Positions 41,018 to 53,211 of a DNA stretch of 64,000 nucleotides are shown here, in pieces; within the stretch, counting starts at the first letter, position 1; the number at the start of each line of letters is the position of its first letter. Position numbers and translations under genes: made by a program. The DNA lies in the NCBI RefSeq assembly GCF_024362695.1, contig NC_065417.1, positions 13,261,001-13,325,000 on the forward strand, read 5' to 3'. The notes under the pieces were generated by a model. It was given only the letters and a program-made list of their open reading frames with translations, was not told the DNA's origin and ran no database searches. This DNA comes from Pectinophora gossypiella (Eukaryota; Arthropoda; Insecta; Lepidoptera; Gelechiidae).

Positions 41018-41060
<43 letters not shown>
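40968..41060 (+). pseudogene. LINE scrap followed by an (AG)n microsatellite
   Basis: Encodes WNIALYGSETWTMT, a phrase characteristic of insect non-LTR retrotransposon ORF2 C-termini, then turns directly into (AG)n at 41020-41060. The L-1 family described at 33910 also ends in (AG)n. Confidence 0.6.
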
Positions 41061-41061
<1 letters not shown>

Positions 41062-41734
41062 GGTGTTCAATATATTGCTGGGCATCATCCTTCCTACTTT
41101 CTATTATGAATTCTGTGAAGAATGAGACAATTTCTTATTCATCATACCTTTTATTCATTGAATGAATATTTAAATTTAAAGTCACAACCTTTTATTTAAA
41201 TTAAGGTTAATTGTTGTACTTATGTGTTATTTGTGTATTTATAATATCTATTGTTGTTTTTTTAAGACAGATTTATTAACGATTAGATTTAAAGCATGTT
41301 CCTTTAATTATAAATTATTTAATATTAATATTCGCAAGCTATTTGGTTGAGTGTTGGACTTTTTTGTTACAATATATATTTAAGATCTTTTTTACTACTC
41401 TAGAGCGCATAAATTTTATTTCATTATTTCATTATGTAGTAATTTCATTGCTTAATTGTTTGTTTGACTTTCGAACCGCCTTAAGTATTAGACCATTCGC
41501 ATACATACATATGCTTAGTAACTTCATGAATGTATGATACAGACATTAGGTATAGGTTTGCAACAAAACCTTGTCCCGAATGACGTAGACTTTAATTCGA
41601 TGATAAAATTAGCCTGAGCTTAAGGAGTGAATGTTAGGTTAGCTTATTATATTGTATATACTTACATATTTATAAAACATTATAATATGTTTGTACTTAT
41701 AGTTTTCTTAAGGTACCATATGTTTTAACGCCTC

Positions 41735-42237
41735 CGTTGTGGTTTCCAAATACATCCCGCTTAGTGACTGTACAGTTATGAGTGCCAATATGTATACATT
41801 TTGAAACCGTGTCACATTTACTTATTTGACAAATTAAACCGTAAGTCTCAATAAATGTTATATATGATAGTGCGACAGGGTTCTAAAATGGGTAGATCAT
41901 AGCTCATGACTGTACTGAAAAGTATCGACACTCGAAGGACGTAATACGATCCTAACGACTCGATTACTCAGCCATAGGGGCGACTAACACTTCAAACCGA
42001 TACCGACCCCGCCGGTGGGGTCGACGATATCTATCATTAAGCGCTTACCGCTACCAGCCCACTATATAAACCTCTCAGACGACAACCTGAGCCGAAGTTC
42101 CCAGCCACCTGGACACCCTCAGGTCTGTTGTCTTTATTTTTTGTACCGGGTGTAACACCTTAGCCGTCCCCACTTATCCGGTGAAGTAGTTAATGCCATA
42201 AGCGACAAACCTACAATAAGTCACGTCAAAAAGAAAG
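41735..42237 (+). mobile_element. L-3 retroposon copy interrupted by a MITE-A
   Basis: Body and tail as in 38700-39103. The MITE-A at 41771-41914 splits it at the point corresponding to about 38770. Confidence 0.75.
41771..41914 (+). mobile_element. MITE-A inserted in L-3
   Basis: TACAGTTATGAGTGCCAATA ... CATAGCTCATGACTGTA. Removing it and one TA restores GTGACTGTACTGAAAAGTAT, matching GGGACGGCACTGAAAAGTAT of the uninterrupted L-3 copy, so the family does duplicate TA. Confidence 0.85.
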
Positions 42238-42339
42238 AAAAAGCTGTGTGTATATGTACCTATGTGTATCTATACTATATGTATTATTTTATTATTATTA
42301 TTTTTTACTTATGTTCGTTTCATTATATGTTTATTGCAC

Positions 42340-42495
42340 CAGTCCGTGCACATTAACTTATTTCACCCTAAGGTTGCCTGGCAGACATTGCTGTTTAGCA
42401 ATAAGGCCGCCTATTGTGCTTATGTTTTTATTCGTATGTTTATGTCCTTTGTATATGTCGTTGTGCAATAAAGTATTATTGATTGATTGATTGCA
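42340..42495 (+). mobile_element. LINE 3' end with (TTGA)n tail
   Basis: AAGGTTGCCTGGCAGACATT, GCAATAAGGCCGCCTATTGT and TTGTGCAATAAAGTATTATT followed by GATTGATTGATTG. By memory a very common lepidopteran LINE end. A truncated SINE-1b head follows at 42503. Confidence 0.6.
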
Positions 42496-42669
42496 AAAGA
42501 AGCATCAGTGGCCTAGTGGTCAGAGAGCGTTGGGCTCAGGATCTGGAGTTCTGTATCGCTCTCTGATGGACATTGTCGAAATCACTTTGTAAAACTGTCC
42601 TTTGTTTAGAATAGAATAGAATAACTTTATTCCCAAAACAGCACATTGCAGGATTGAATCTGAATCACC

Positions 42670-42779
42670 TGGGGTGTTAAAATGTTTGAATTGCGCACTT
42701 ACTTTTATATGCGCAAATGTCAAATTGCAATATTGCTTTCTTAGAAGAATGGCTTCGATGTGGCCATTTTAACCCCCCT
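42670..42779. mobile_element. MITE-B with internal deletion
   Basis: Left end GGGGTGTTAAAATG joins directly to the loop region at about 42685. The right arm (TATTGCTTTCTTAG ... TTAACCCCCC) is complete. Confidence 0.7.
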
Positions 42780-43355
42780 GCTCTTGGTCTAGCAGAACAG
42801 GTATTTTACTAATTATAATCAATTTGGTGAAGGTTTTAGATCTAGGTTTCACCAAGGTCTGCCTGCCTAATTAGGGTTGACATTTACTAGATTTAGGGTC
42901 CAAAGTTAGTGGGGCAAGGTAAGACAAATACGTGGCACCTTCATAGCAACTGTACTTGTATTCGCAAGTCTGTATAGCCTTTCAAATTTAGCATTATCTA
43001 GGTATTGCTAGAAGTATTATTCTATTGCAATAATTATGTGTATACTTTGAAGGGATCAGGAATGATACGTATAGAACGGCAACTCTCCGCTCCCCACCAG
43101 CGTTTGAGCTAGGTTTACCTCACACCCCCTCAAACATAGTTGAGCCTTGAATCGTATGGCGTCAGACGTCACACACACAGATCTCATGCGCCATGATGAT
43201 TACCATGTTGCTATGTGTGTCGTACGTTTTACCAAAGTAAATAAACATTTTTATTATTTTTTTTATGCGCGTGTACGATAATGTGAATGTATGGATGTCT
43301 GTCTAAAACGAGGTGATTTGTATGAAGTGTCCGGGGAGTGGTTGGAGGTAGATAT

Positions 43356-43847
43356 ACAGGGTGTTAGTGACATCATAACGAATACTGAGGGGGATGATTC
43401 AGACCATGATTCTGAGTTAATATCAAGTGGTATTTTTCGTCGCGAAATTCATGATTTCTTTTTAGTTTTTTTTTAATTATCTTCAATTCTATACTTTTGC
43501 GATTGAAAATTCCAATTGATATTAACTCAGAATAATGAGCTAAATCAGCCCCCTCAGTATTCGTTACGATGTCACTTACACCCCTTACCAGTACATACAG
43601 GTACCCATACAAGTAGGTATGGGTGTTAGTGACACCGCAACGAATACTGAGGGGGATGATTCAGACCATGATTCTGAGTTGATATTAAGTGGAATTTCCT
43701 GTCGGAAAATTTATGATTTTTTTTATGTTTTTTTAAATTATTTTCCGCTCCATACTTCTGCGACGGAAAATTCCACTTGATATCAACTCAGAATCATAGC
43801 CTGAAACATCCCTCAAAGTTTTCGTTACGATGTCACTAACACCCTGT
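43356..43847. mobile_element. MITE-C, double-hairpin element
   Basis: Two similar hairpins in tandem (about 43356-43583 and 43620-43847), each opening with GTGTTAGTGACA(T/C)C and closing with its complement. They are joined by a linker of about 35 bp (GTACATACAGGTACCCATAC). The outer ends are ACAGGGTGTTAG and CTAACACCCTGT. The same two-hairpin structure with the same linker is found at 58604-59479, so the pair is probably the mobile unit. Confidence 0.75.
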
Positions 43848-44384
43848 ATAAACTCTATCTCTCTTTATTTAAGAGCTGCGCTCTTGTCGGTGAGTAATCC
43901 AAACTACGAATATAAAAATCCTGGAGGCACTTTTGGTATTTGTGTTATATCAGCCAACATTATGACGAAACTGAGCTTATTTATAACATAAACAGATTAA
44001 ATAAAGCGCTTATCGCTGTCAGCTTACTAGAGTCGATTGATTTTTTCAAATATTAATCATCACAGATGACGCCCTGAGCCGAGGTTCGCGCCTAACTGGA
44101 CTTTTGCGCATATATAAAAGTAAGTGCGTAACGCAAACAAATGTCAAATAGCATTATTGCTTTTTTAGATGAATGCTTCGTTGGGCCTTTTTAATCCCCC
44201 TGATAGAATGCGAACACGAAAAAGTGGAGGGGAGTTAATCAAAAGGCTAATCTTATATCGGCTGAGAACTAAGAACTGTGTAGCTAATGCCACCTGCGGC
44301 AAATCTACGATAAGTCACGTCAAAATGCATGTCAGCAATTCCATAATCTCTGCTTATCCCGGTGGGGGAAAGGCGTAAGTTTAT

Positions 44385-44640
44385 ACATGTGCAATTAGGG
44401 TAGTTAGAGGTACATCCAAGATGAACTAAGTAGCCACAGAGCCTTCTCTTAGTCCAACGTGACAGGTGGTGAGCCGTATTGCCGTTTATAATGGAGTCAA
44501 CTGTGTTAGTGAAAACTGTACTTAAGATAAATTAATAACTCATTGGTGCAAGTCCGCTACCGGGGTTCGAACCGGCGCTCCCCTTTTAGGGTAGCAAGCC
44601 GGTGAACCACACAGGACAACGGTGGCTAGTGTGCGCATGC
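44385..44640 (-). mobile_element. SINE-4 copy with a complete tRNA-like head
   Basis: On the minus strand: TTGTCCTGTGTGGTTCACCG, GAGCGCCGGTTCGAACCCCG, GGACTTGCACCAATGAGTTA, then the common body. The head folds only loosely as a tRNA and is not a functional tRNA gene. Confidence 0.8.
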
Positions 44641-44928
44641 GCAACAAATATTACGCAAGACCATGTAATCTACGCAAGCAGGCGTCAAATGCGCTCACGA
44701 GTACGAGAAACGTCATAATGTATACACACAGTGTGACAGGTTAGGATTTTATTGAGAAATACATTTGCTCTATCTTTAAAATCTAAAAATTTATAACCTC
44801 CTTCTTTTCGAAGTCGGTTAAAAAGGCAACAAAATTACAGGCATATTGAGACAACCCATGTCCGTAAAGGGGTGGATAGACTCACAAGTTGCATCACCTA
44901 TTGTATCATCTAAGATAAGTAGCATTTT

Positions 44929-45279
44929 TTTTTGACGTGAATTATGGCATTTAATACTTAGCCGGAAATGGGGAGCGCTAAGGGGTCTCACCCGGTACAA
45001 AATTTAAGACAACAGGCCTGAGGGTGCCCAGTTGGGCGCGAACCTCGGCTCAGAGCGTCGTCTGGGAGGAAGAATATTTGAAAGAATTAATCGACCCTAG
45101 TGGATCGTTAAAAGAAGCGATACTAATTACCGCACTATAGAAAATACATTATGATATTTACATGTACAGTCATGAGCAATATAATGTACCCACTTTAGGA
45201 CTCTGTCGCATTAACATATTTGACATTTAGTGAGACTTACAGTTCAATTTGTCAAAAAAGTTAATGTGACATGTTACCT
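44929..45279 (-). repeat. Composite repeat, copy 1: L-3, spacer, MITE-A
   Basis: An inverted L-3 tail (44929 to about 45070) runs through a spacer (AATCGACCCTAGTGGATCGT, ACTAATTACCGCACTATAGA) into the left two-thirds of MITE-A (45165-45279), which is cut by a second L-3 starting at 45285. The same order, spacer and break point occur at 60436-60867. Confidence 0.8.
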
Positions 45280-45284
45280 TTTTT

Positions 45285-45560
45285 TTTGACGTGACTTATT
45301 GTAGATTTGCCGCAGATGGCATTAACTACTTGGCCGGACAAATGGGGAGCGCTAAGGGCTCTCACCCGGTACAAAATTTAAGACAACAGGCCTGAGGGTG
45401 CCCAGTTGGGCGCGAACCTCGTTTAAGGCGTCGTCTGAGAGGAACATATCTGAAAGAATGAATAACGATAAGGGTTGATAAGCGCTGAATGAAGGATTTC
45501 GTCGATCACGCCGGCGGGGTGGGTTCCGGGGTTCTGAAGTGTTTGTTGTCGCGAACTGAT
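45285..45560 (-). mobile_element. L-3 retroposon tail inside MITE-A
   Basis: Inverted; the poly(T) side abuts the broken MITE-A. Extends to ACACTTCAGAACCCCGGAAC-type body on the minus strand, longer than most copies. Confidence 0.75.
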
Positions 45561-45894
45561 TTGTCTACTGCTTGTCCATTATATTAGAAAGGACACAATT
45601 CCTCTGTTGAATTTTACGACGCCCGGGAAGACAAGCTGCTAGTGTTCTAAGGTTCTTATTCGCTCCAAAAGGGGCATTTTAATCTTTAAGTGTGAAATGC
45701 AATCATTACTCAAGTTGCAATACTGGCCAGCAAGTGTTATCATACAGCTGTCCGGATCTCAGAATTATAATTAATAACACAACCATGACTGCAATTGTGA
45801 TCGTAACAATTACTTTATGATTCCCAGCTTGTATGTTGAATGTTAAGTAACATACATATACATACATACATAAGGGGGGTTAAGGGGGGGTTAA

Positions 45895-46284
45895 CCTAGG
45901 AAAACATTTATGAAACAAATAAAAGAGAAGGTGCCCAGTTGGTAGAGCGCTTGCCTCTCACTTTGAGGTCGCAGGTTCGAATCCAGCGTAGGCCTAAACC
46001 AATGATTGTCGAATTTGTTTTCGAATTCATGTTTGGATCATAAATGATTATCACTTACTATATATTACGAAAACATCGTGAAGAAACCCACATTCCCGAG
46101 AAATGCATTTTCGGAGGTATGTGATCTAACCTGTATTGGGCTGGTTTTCCCTTCGCGGATTGGAAGGTCAGACAGACAGTCGCTTCTGTATAAAATACCG
46201 GACATATCAAATCTTTAAGTTATGTAAGCGGACCCTGGGAGAAACGGGATAATGCTAGGGAGATGATTTGTTTGATGAAAAAAA
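45895..46284 (+). mobile_element. SINE-3 copy preceded by an L-1 scrap
   Basis: 45895-45932 is an L-1 scrap (CATTTATGAAACAAATAAAA). SINE-3 begins in GCCCAGTTGGTAGAGCGCTT, a good tRNA A box, with B box GGTTCGAATCC at about 45975 and the GATGAT end at 46259-46264. Confidence 0.75.
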
Positions 46285-46403
46285 AACATAAACAATTAGC
46301 CTCTCAAGTTTCCCACCAGCTAATTCCCATAGCAAAACTGTACTAACCAGGGAAATTCTTTAATAGGTGGTAATTACACCTATTAATCACTACATTATAT
46401 TAT

Positions 46404-46640
46404 CGTGTTCTTCCCTCGGTTGTCAGGTCAATGACCGATTTCATCAACCTTGGTATCAGGCAGGGCTACCATTGGGCCGCCAAAGGTCCCTGACATGGCT
46501 CGAGTAACGACTAAAACTTAAATAGATATTAGCGAAAACCGACAGCTTAACGTGCCTTCCGAAGCAAGGAATCATCTTTTGGACAATCAAGTGACGTCAG
46601 CCTGCAAAGTCTTGACCGCAGCCACTGTTGATACCAAGCC
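46404..46640 (-). mobile_element. Degenerate SINE-1a
   Basis: Inverted, without its tRNA head: CCGCCAAAGGTCCCTGACAT and GCTTAACGTGCCTTCCGAAG are recognisable. Confidence 0.65.
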
Positions 46641-46763
46641 TAAGACGAGTATGACGAACCTTATGGTGATAAGGGATCAACCTATACTTTGTAAAAAAGG
46701 TATTTATTATAAAGTTAAGTAGTGATTATTTAGAAGATATGAATGCATGGGATTAACTGTCTG

Positions 46764-47093
46764 GGCCTCCGTGGTCCAGTGGTTGAGCGTTAGGCTCACG
46801 ATCCGGAGGTCCCGAGTTCGAATCCCGGTGGTGAAATATCACAAAAATTACTTTGTGATCCCTAGTTTGGTAAGAACATTATAGCCTGATCACCTGATTG
46901 TCCTAAAGTAAGATGATCAGTGCTTCGGAAGGCAGGTTAAGCTGTTGGTTCCGGTTACTACTTACTGATGTAAGTAAGTAGTCGTTACATGAGTCATGTC
47001 AGGGGCCTTTGGCGGCTCAGTAGTATCCCTGACACCAGGGTTGATGGGGTTGGTAATCCACCTCACAACCCACTCGAGAGAAGAAGAAGACTG
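46764..47093 (+). mobile_element. SINE-1a copy, full length
   Basis: GGCCTCCGTGGTCCAGTGGT head, GAGTTCGAATCCCGGTGG B box, core TCAGTGCTTCGGAAGGCAGG (two changes), tail CACTCGAGAGAAGAAGAAGA. Confidence 0.88.
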
Positions 47094-47159
47094 GGCAAGA
47101 GTCTGGGACCTGATATTTTACAGCCTAATTACTAAACAGTATAACGACATTTTGAGTTT

Positions 47160-47335
47160 TTTAAAAGAACGTCTAGGGCCCTATGCCGAGGTTTTTCTTA
47201 CAGCTTCTTTTCCCCGGCTATAAAGGTTGTGAGAAGCTGCAGTAGTTTTAGGCTGATGAGACGTTCGCTATGTAAAAATTGACGATTCAAATTGTAACTA
47301 TGTTACGTACTGAATAAAGATTGAATTTGAATTGA
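47160..47335 (+). mobile_element. CR1-like LINE 3' end, second copy
   Basis: Near-identical in layout to 39690-39898: GAACGTCTAGGGCCCTATGC, TGTGAGAAGCTGCAGTAGTT, ACTGAATAAAGATTGAATTT. Confidence 0.65.
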
Positions 47336-48544
47336 AAGGAGGCCTGTGCCTAGTAGCGGGACTTATTTAGTTTATGGAAGGACATCGTCACATAACATTC
47401 ACCAGATATAAAACGCTAAGCCAGTCTGATCTAGGCTAATAGGCTCTGGTATCGCCCTGGCCCCAATGAGGCAGTATAATTATCCTAATAAACAAGGTAG
47501 GTATGTGACAAAATTATTAAACATCTATAAGAAGAGATCCAGTAGAAATTAAGAATTATTAAAATAATATTTTTTTATTTAGGAAATCAGAAATCTTTTA
47601 TTTGCAGAGAATACAGTATAAATAGGTATTACAAGAAAATTTTAACCGTGTATTCAGCCGGCAAGCAGAGCGGCGAATTGGCGTGTAATAAAATAATAAA
47701 TAATAGAAAGCCTCAATTCTGAACACCTGCCGGATAGTTAGAAAGTTCCTCCAAACAGATGAATGCGACACATCGACAACAGTTGCAAATCCTTAATACC
47801 TATGTTATTTACTTGGTGCCAGCCCGTAAATATCATACACATACCAGCATTAAGCTGGGATAATATTAATCATACAAGAAAATAATAATAAAAGTTTCAG
47901 TTTGTTTAGTTTAAGTTTAGTTGCGTGTCTTTTTAAATGGAGATAGTTGAAGGGATGAAGAGTGAGCTGGAAGTTTGATTGGAGCATTCCGCAATTTTCA
48001 AGGTAGAAAGCTAAAAGTTGGTATGCGGACTATTTGTGATAAAGAAAAAAATCGTGCATCATTATTTTTTTTTTTAAATTTGCTCCTAACCCTTTCAAAG
48101 AGGTGGTGGAATTTTATATGAGACTTTGCGCAGTTTTCAAGGTAGGAAACTAAAAATTGGTACATTAGGAAAAGGAAATTTTATGCTAGCGAAGCCGCGA
48201 GCAAAATCTGGTAAAATAATAAAATGGTAACAAGTGCTTTATAATTTATTCCATTTGTTCTGAACTAGGCAATTAGCTTCGTAGAAAAATTTTTACAATC
48301 ACAAACACGTTAGCGGAGGGTGAAAACAATAAAAAAAGCAATAAACCGATTCAATAAGGTGCGAAACATAACTACATCCATTAAAAATACAAGTACCCGG
48401 CATAAAATAAAAAAGGGGGTTAGTTTACATATTTTTGGGGTACCGTAGGCAAATGTAGTGAACTTAACTAGCTGCTTATCGAGAGTAGGTAACTGCAGAT
48501 GACTGGACTAGAGTCACCTCACAACCCACACGATTACAAGAAAG
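47336..48544. other. Long AT-rich stretch, no gene seen
   Basis: No domain or splice-flanked frame. A doublet of GTAG(G/A)AA(G/A)CTAAAA(G/A)TTGGTA near 48003-48022 and 48143-48161 hints at an old LINE end. 48545-48665 is a SINE-4 body and 48700-48890 looks like another LINE 3' end (CCACATCTTCACTTACCATT). Confidence 0.4.
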
Positions 48545-49714
48545 CCACCTATCACGTTGGTCTAACAGAAAGCTAGGTGAGGTGCGGGTACTTAGTTCAT
48601 CTTGCAATGGAAGTACCTCTTGATTAGGTACTCGTATTGGGACACAGTCTTGAGCTATGTTATGTTGTCTTTAGTGGAAACAAAAATACAAATATACTGA
48701 AATACGCACTGCTGGGCCGATAAGGCCGATACCTCGCCCCACTGCTTTCTCCCCTTTCGGGTGCCTAGGAATCCGGAGCTCTTCCCTCCTGCCTATTCAT
48801 TCTTCCTCAAAACTAGAGTGATTACGCATTTACTAGGTAAGCGTGTCTTGGGCTATCTTAGGCCACATCTTCACTTACCATTAGGTGAGACGTGAGCCAT
48901 GTCAGGGGCCTTTGGCGGCTCAATCATAACCCTGACACCAGGGTTGATCAGGCTAGTAATTCACCTCACAACCCACACGATAAGAAGAAGATCAGGTGAG
49001 ATTATGGTCTGTCTTAGTGACCAATAGCTGAGACTCTCCGACCCAATCAATTCGTATCCATCACGAGCTAGATTTACCTCACCCCCGTGGATCCCACTTT
49101 AGTCTTAATGGCCGTTAGCTGTTTAAGGAGCAACAGAGCGCGCGCGGAGTTTTTGTTTCGCTCGCACTTACGCGGTAGCCGGCACACGGCATGAACGAGA
49201 TATTTGTATGAAGTATCCAGGCTGAGCTCCAAATATTCCGGCCAACTAGTTAATGCCATCTGCGGCAAATCTACAATAAGTCACGTCAAAAAAAAAGTAT
49301 ACGAGCCTTTAGAAATCGATTGGAAAATTAATTCTGTATAAAAATTCAGCGGAACCCTTAACGCCACAACCTAGCACACTCATATTTTTACCATACTAAT
49401 TAGTAACTAGACAATCAAATGAACTTACATGGTGTGATGTAGTAAATACGAGGACGTAATATTAAACTGTGAAGGTTATAAACTACTTCCTTCGCCTCGA
49501 TGAGTAACCTCAAAGAATATTTAACTTGTCCAACGTAAGTTACTCCCACGACGTAGATTGTTACCTCTGTAGGTAAACTCACTCGATCGACCATGGAGTC
49601 AGCCAATCAGTTCGCGACAACAAACTCTCCAGGACCCCGATACCGACTCCGCCGGCATGGTCGACTATTTCCCTCAACCAGCCCAATACAAACGTAACAT
49701 ACGTTAACAAACTA

Positions 49715-49955
49715 GGGGGGTTAAAATTAATTCATTTCTCTCTCTCTGTTTAAGAGCTGCGCTCTTGTCGATGGAGTAATCGCCATTCCTCTCTTCTTCC
49801 CGCCAATACCTTCACCTCCTGATACTAAACGACCTGCACCTTCTCTTTTATTTGTTTCATAAATGTTCTCCTAGGTCTACCCCATCCCCTCTTCCCTTCA
49901 ATTTTTCCTTCTATGATGTAATTCATTTAAAAAAGCAATATTGCAATTTTAACTC
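49715..49955. mobile_element. MITE-B split by an L-1 LINE fragment
   Basis: The MITE-B end (AGGGGGGTTAAAATTAATTC) is interrupted at 49739-49919 by a minus-strand L-1 C-terminus with its (AG)n tail toward the left. AATTCATTT flanks the insert at 49730-49738 and 49920-49928, a 9-bp target duplication. The MITE then resumes (AAAAGCAATATTGCAA). Confidence 0.85.
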
Positions 49956-50439
49956 TGGCTGATGCGAGTGGGATGGCGCCCAGAGTAGTCTATTTCAAAG
50001 CCCTACTAGGACTCCTGTCCTCCGCCTGTGAATAGCACAGACAGTTACTGCTGCCCTCTGTCAGGTCCCAGGTTACAGTCCCTGTGACTTGCCCTTTCCG
50101 TCCTGCGTTGACGTACTAATTTGTCCCGTCTCCACGTCTACACTTAAGGTCTTCACCCAACAATAAGTATGTGACTTTTAAACCAATAGTAGCGAAGATT
50201 ACCTTCTAAACTGGGCGATCATTTATATTTATTAAGCCAAGTCATAACGTAATAACTGAGGGCGTCTGGCGCGGCCTGTAGCCAAATTTGGGTTCAACTT
50301 AGACATGCCATTATGATGTAGATCTGCGGAGCTAAAAGGTGGAAGGATTTAGTGTTTAAGCCTGTTTAGGGTCTTGTTTAGGACCTTTAGGCCTTATTAG
50401 TAATAGTAATTGCTTGTTAGGGTTATATTTCATACGAAT

Positions 50440-50885
50440 GCGAGAATATTACGTTGGTCTAACAGAACACACGATGAAGCGTGGGTTCTTAGTTCATCTT
50501 GCAACGACCTCCGTGGTCCAGTGGTTGAGCGTTGGGCTCACTATCCGGAGGTGCCGGGTTCGATTCCCGGTATGGACATATCACAAAAATTACTTTGTTG
50601 GCCTTAGTTTGATTAGGACATTACTGGCTGATCACCAGATTGTCCGAAAGTAAGATGATCCGTGCTTCAGAAGGCACGATAAGCCGATGTAAGTATACTG
50701 ATGTAAGAAAGTAGTCGTTATATGAGCCATGTCAGGGGCCTTTGGCGGCTCAATAGTAAAGTAACCCTGACACCGGGGTTGATGAGGTTGGTACTCCACC
50801 CCACAACCCACACGACAGAAGAGTTCATCTTACGTTGGATGTAAGTAACTCTGACTAGCCCAATAGCGAATATAGTCGTGAGCTT
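50440..50885 (+). mobile_element. SINE-4 split by a SINE-1a
   Basis: SINE-4 sequence up to TTAGTTCATCTT at 50500 resumes at 50822. The SINE-1a between (50501-50821) is flanked by AGTTCATCTT at 50491-50500 and 50822-50831. Confidence 0.88.
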
Positions 50886-51001
50886 AATTTGTACGATAAT
50901 AACAGACTTTGAAGCAGGCAGAGTCACGTGCTCAGCGGTGAAGAAAAACATCGAGAGGAAAGCCACATTTCCGAGAAATGCGTTTCGAAGGTATATGATA
51001 T

Positions 51002-51132
51002 ATGATATGTATACACATTGGTACCATGTCACATTAACTTTTTGACAAATTGAACTGTAAGTCTCACTAAATGTCAAATAAGTTAGTGCGACAGAGTCCT
51101 AAAGTGGGTACATTATATTGCTCATGAGTGTA
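51002..51132 (-). mobile_element. MITE-A copy, one end truncated
   Basis: Lacks about 20 bp at its left end but is otherwise typical, ending GCTCATGAGTGTA. It abuts a SINE-3 scrap (50920-51000). Confidence 0.7.
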
Positions 51133-51834
51133 CATACACACATTATGAATTAAGATATTTTTGAGTTTGAGTCTAGTCCGTTTTTGTGCGCGACATCTTT
51201 TCACTGTGATAATGTGACATCTTTTACTTTTTCCGTTCATCCGTCAGTTTGCTAGGGTTCTATTTATTATTTTTTCTGTTTTTCCTCAAAGCTCCTACTG
51301 TGCGTTGATATTTCCTGCTCTGTGACTAACCGCTTACGCACGCGCCGAATCAGTGCAGTGAACTGCATACAAATAGAACTATAGGGAAAAATTTATGCGT
51401 TTCACTTTTGTTTCCGGTTCGGTATACACTTTTTTTTCGGCCTTTGAAGCAGTGTTTAAAATTACATAACACTTAATAGTGCTATAAAAGTGAAGATGAA
51501 ACTAAAATATTTATAAAAAAATATGTAATTACAATGAGATAACTATAGAAGAATTTGTAAGTTATCACCTCTCTAGCAATATCCCGTTTGCACGGGGTCC
51601 GCTTACCTAAACTGAAGATTTGACAGGTCCGGTTTTTTGCATAAGCGACTACCTGTCTGTCTGATATTACTTCTTCGTTCGTTAGGATATTGTAGGCTGA
51701 TCACCCGACTTTACGAAAATAAGATGATCCGAGCTTCGGAGGGTAAGTTAAGCAGTCAACCTTGTCAGGAGCATTTGGCGGCCCAACAGTAATCCTGACA
51801 CTTGGGTTGATGAGGTAGGCTACATGAGTTGCTA

Positions 51835-53211
51835 ACGCTTTCTTATTTTTTCCTGTTCGAATAGCACAAACTAAATAGATAAAAACGGCCTTGATAAACT
51901 CATTTGTAACTAGCAAAATTCATTAGCTTATGTCAGATGGCCACAGATAAAATACATTTTCCGTCTCAAATTAAATGAATGAACTGCTTAATTTTAGAAC
52001 TGTCACTAATTTACTTTGAAAAACGCTCGTCTGAGTTAAAAAGATAAAAAGAACGAATGGAACGTGCATTTTAAAAATGTCCATACGGTTTAAAAAATAT
52101 AAGCGAGGAATTCGAAATTCAAAAGTTTTACCGGGAAAGAAGTTGACATTTTACTAATAAGAAGACGGTCACATTTTATGAATCGTCACGTGTGATAATT
52201 ATGTCAATTTATGTCCATCATTCTAAGCAAGTGATGTCGTCTGTTGTCGACTGTTATGTACCTATATATACCAAGTATTCAAATCAACCTAACTAGGTCA
52301 AAGTTATTTAGTTATTATAATTTGTCACCTAGGAAACATGGTTATTCCTTAGAATTTTAAGGTGACAACAACTTGCTTAATTTTTATGATTTCAAATTTC
52401 ATTATGATATTTTAAAAACTACTACTTAGGTACACGAATGTATTCAATTACAGTACAATTTCTGCCGCGACACCGACTGCTGTAAACGTAGGTATCAAGT
52501 TACATAATTAAAGGCAACCTGCAGAATTCCGGCGGAATATTTAACAACGATAATTATAATAGCGAGCAGACATAAAATTTCCTTTGTCACGCCTTATAAA
52601 TCGTACTAAACACTAGAATAAATTCCCACTAACTAACTTTTGAAGTTCAAACAGTACATCCACTAACCTTGAATAGCGACCAGAATTTTTGGGGGTAATT
52701 TGAATTAAATAACCTCATTCATTATCATTATAACATCGCAAGGCGTGTCTGGTACTACGCCGGAATTAGTTAATTTATGCAAACAAATTCTTATTGGCAC
52801 AACACCTAAACTTTTATTTTGATGAATGAACAATCGACACATTACGTATAGTATAGTTAAACATTTGATTTACACTACTGGCAACTTTTAATCAATTTTA
52901 GCTCTACATTTTAGAAAAAATAAAAATTCAATGAAACAAAATCGGAATTGACCTGTCAAATTCGAAAATAGAACGACAAGGAACGATACGACAGCGGCAG
53001 CTGAAATGGGCCGTTTTGAACTTAATGACACGAGACGTTCTATTTTTAAAAAGATGACTGTCAAAACATTGTCTCCGAGCGAGAGTAGCATGCATGATAC
53101 AACTTCCGCCTTTTACTTTTTTTAAATTTCGGGTCCGCTTGGATACTAGAGTGACCTCGAGAATGGTCGTAAAACTAGTATAAAGTCGCAGTTTCTGGTA
53201 GGTATTATAAT
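51835..53211. other. Unique-looking AT-rich DNA, no gene seen
   Basis: Little repeat content, unusual for this half of the window. No recognised domain or splice-flanked frame. It could include undetected short exons or regulatory DNA. Confidence 0.35.
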
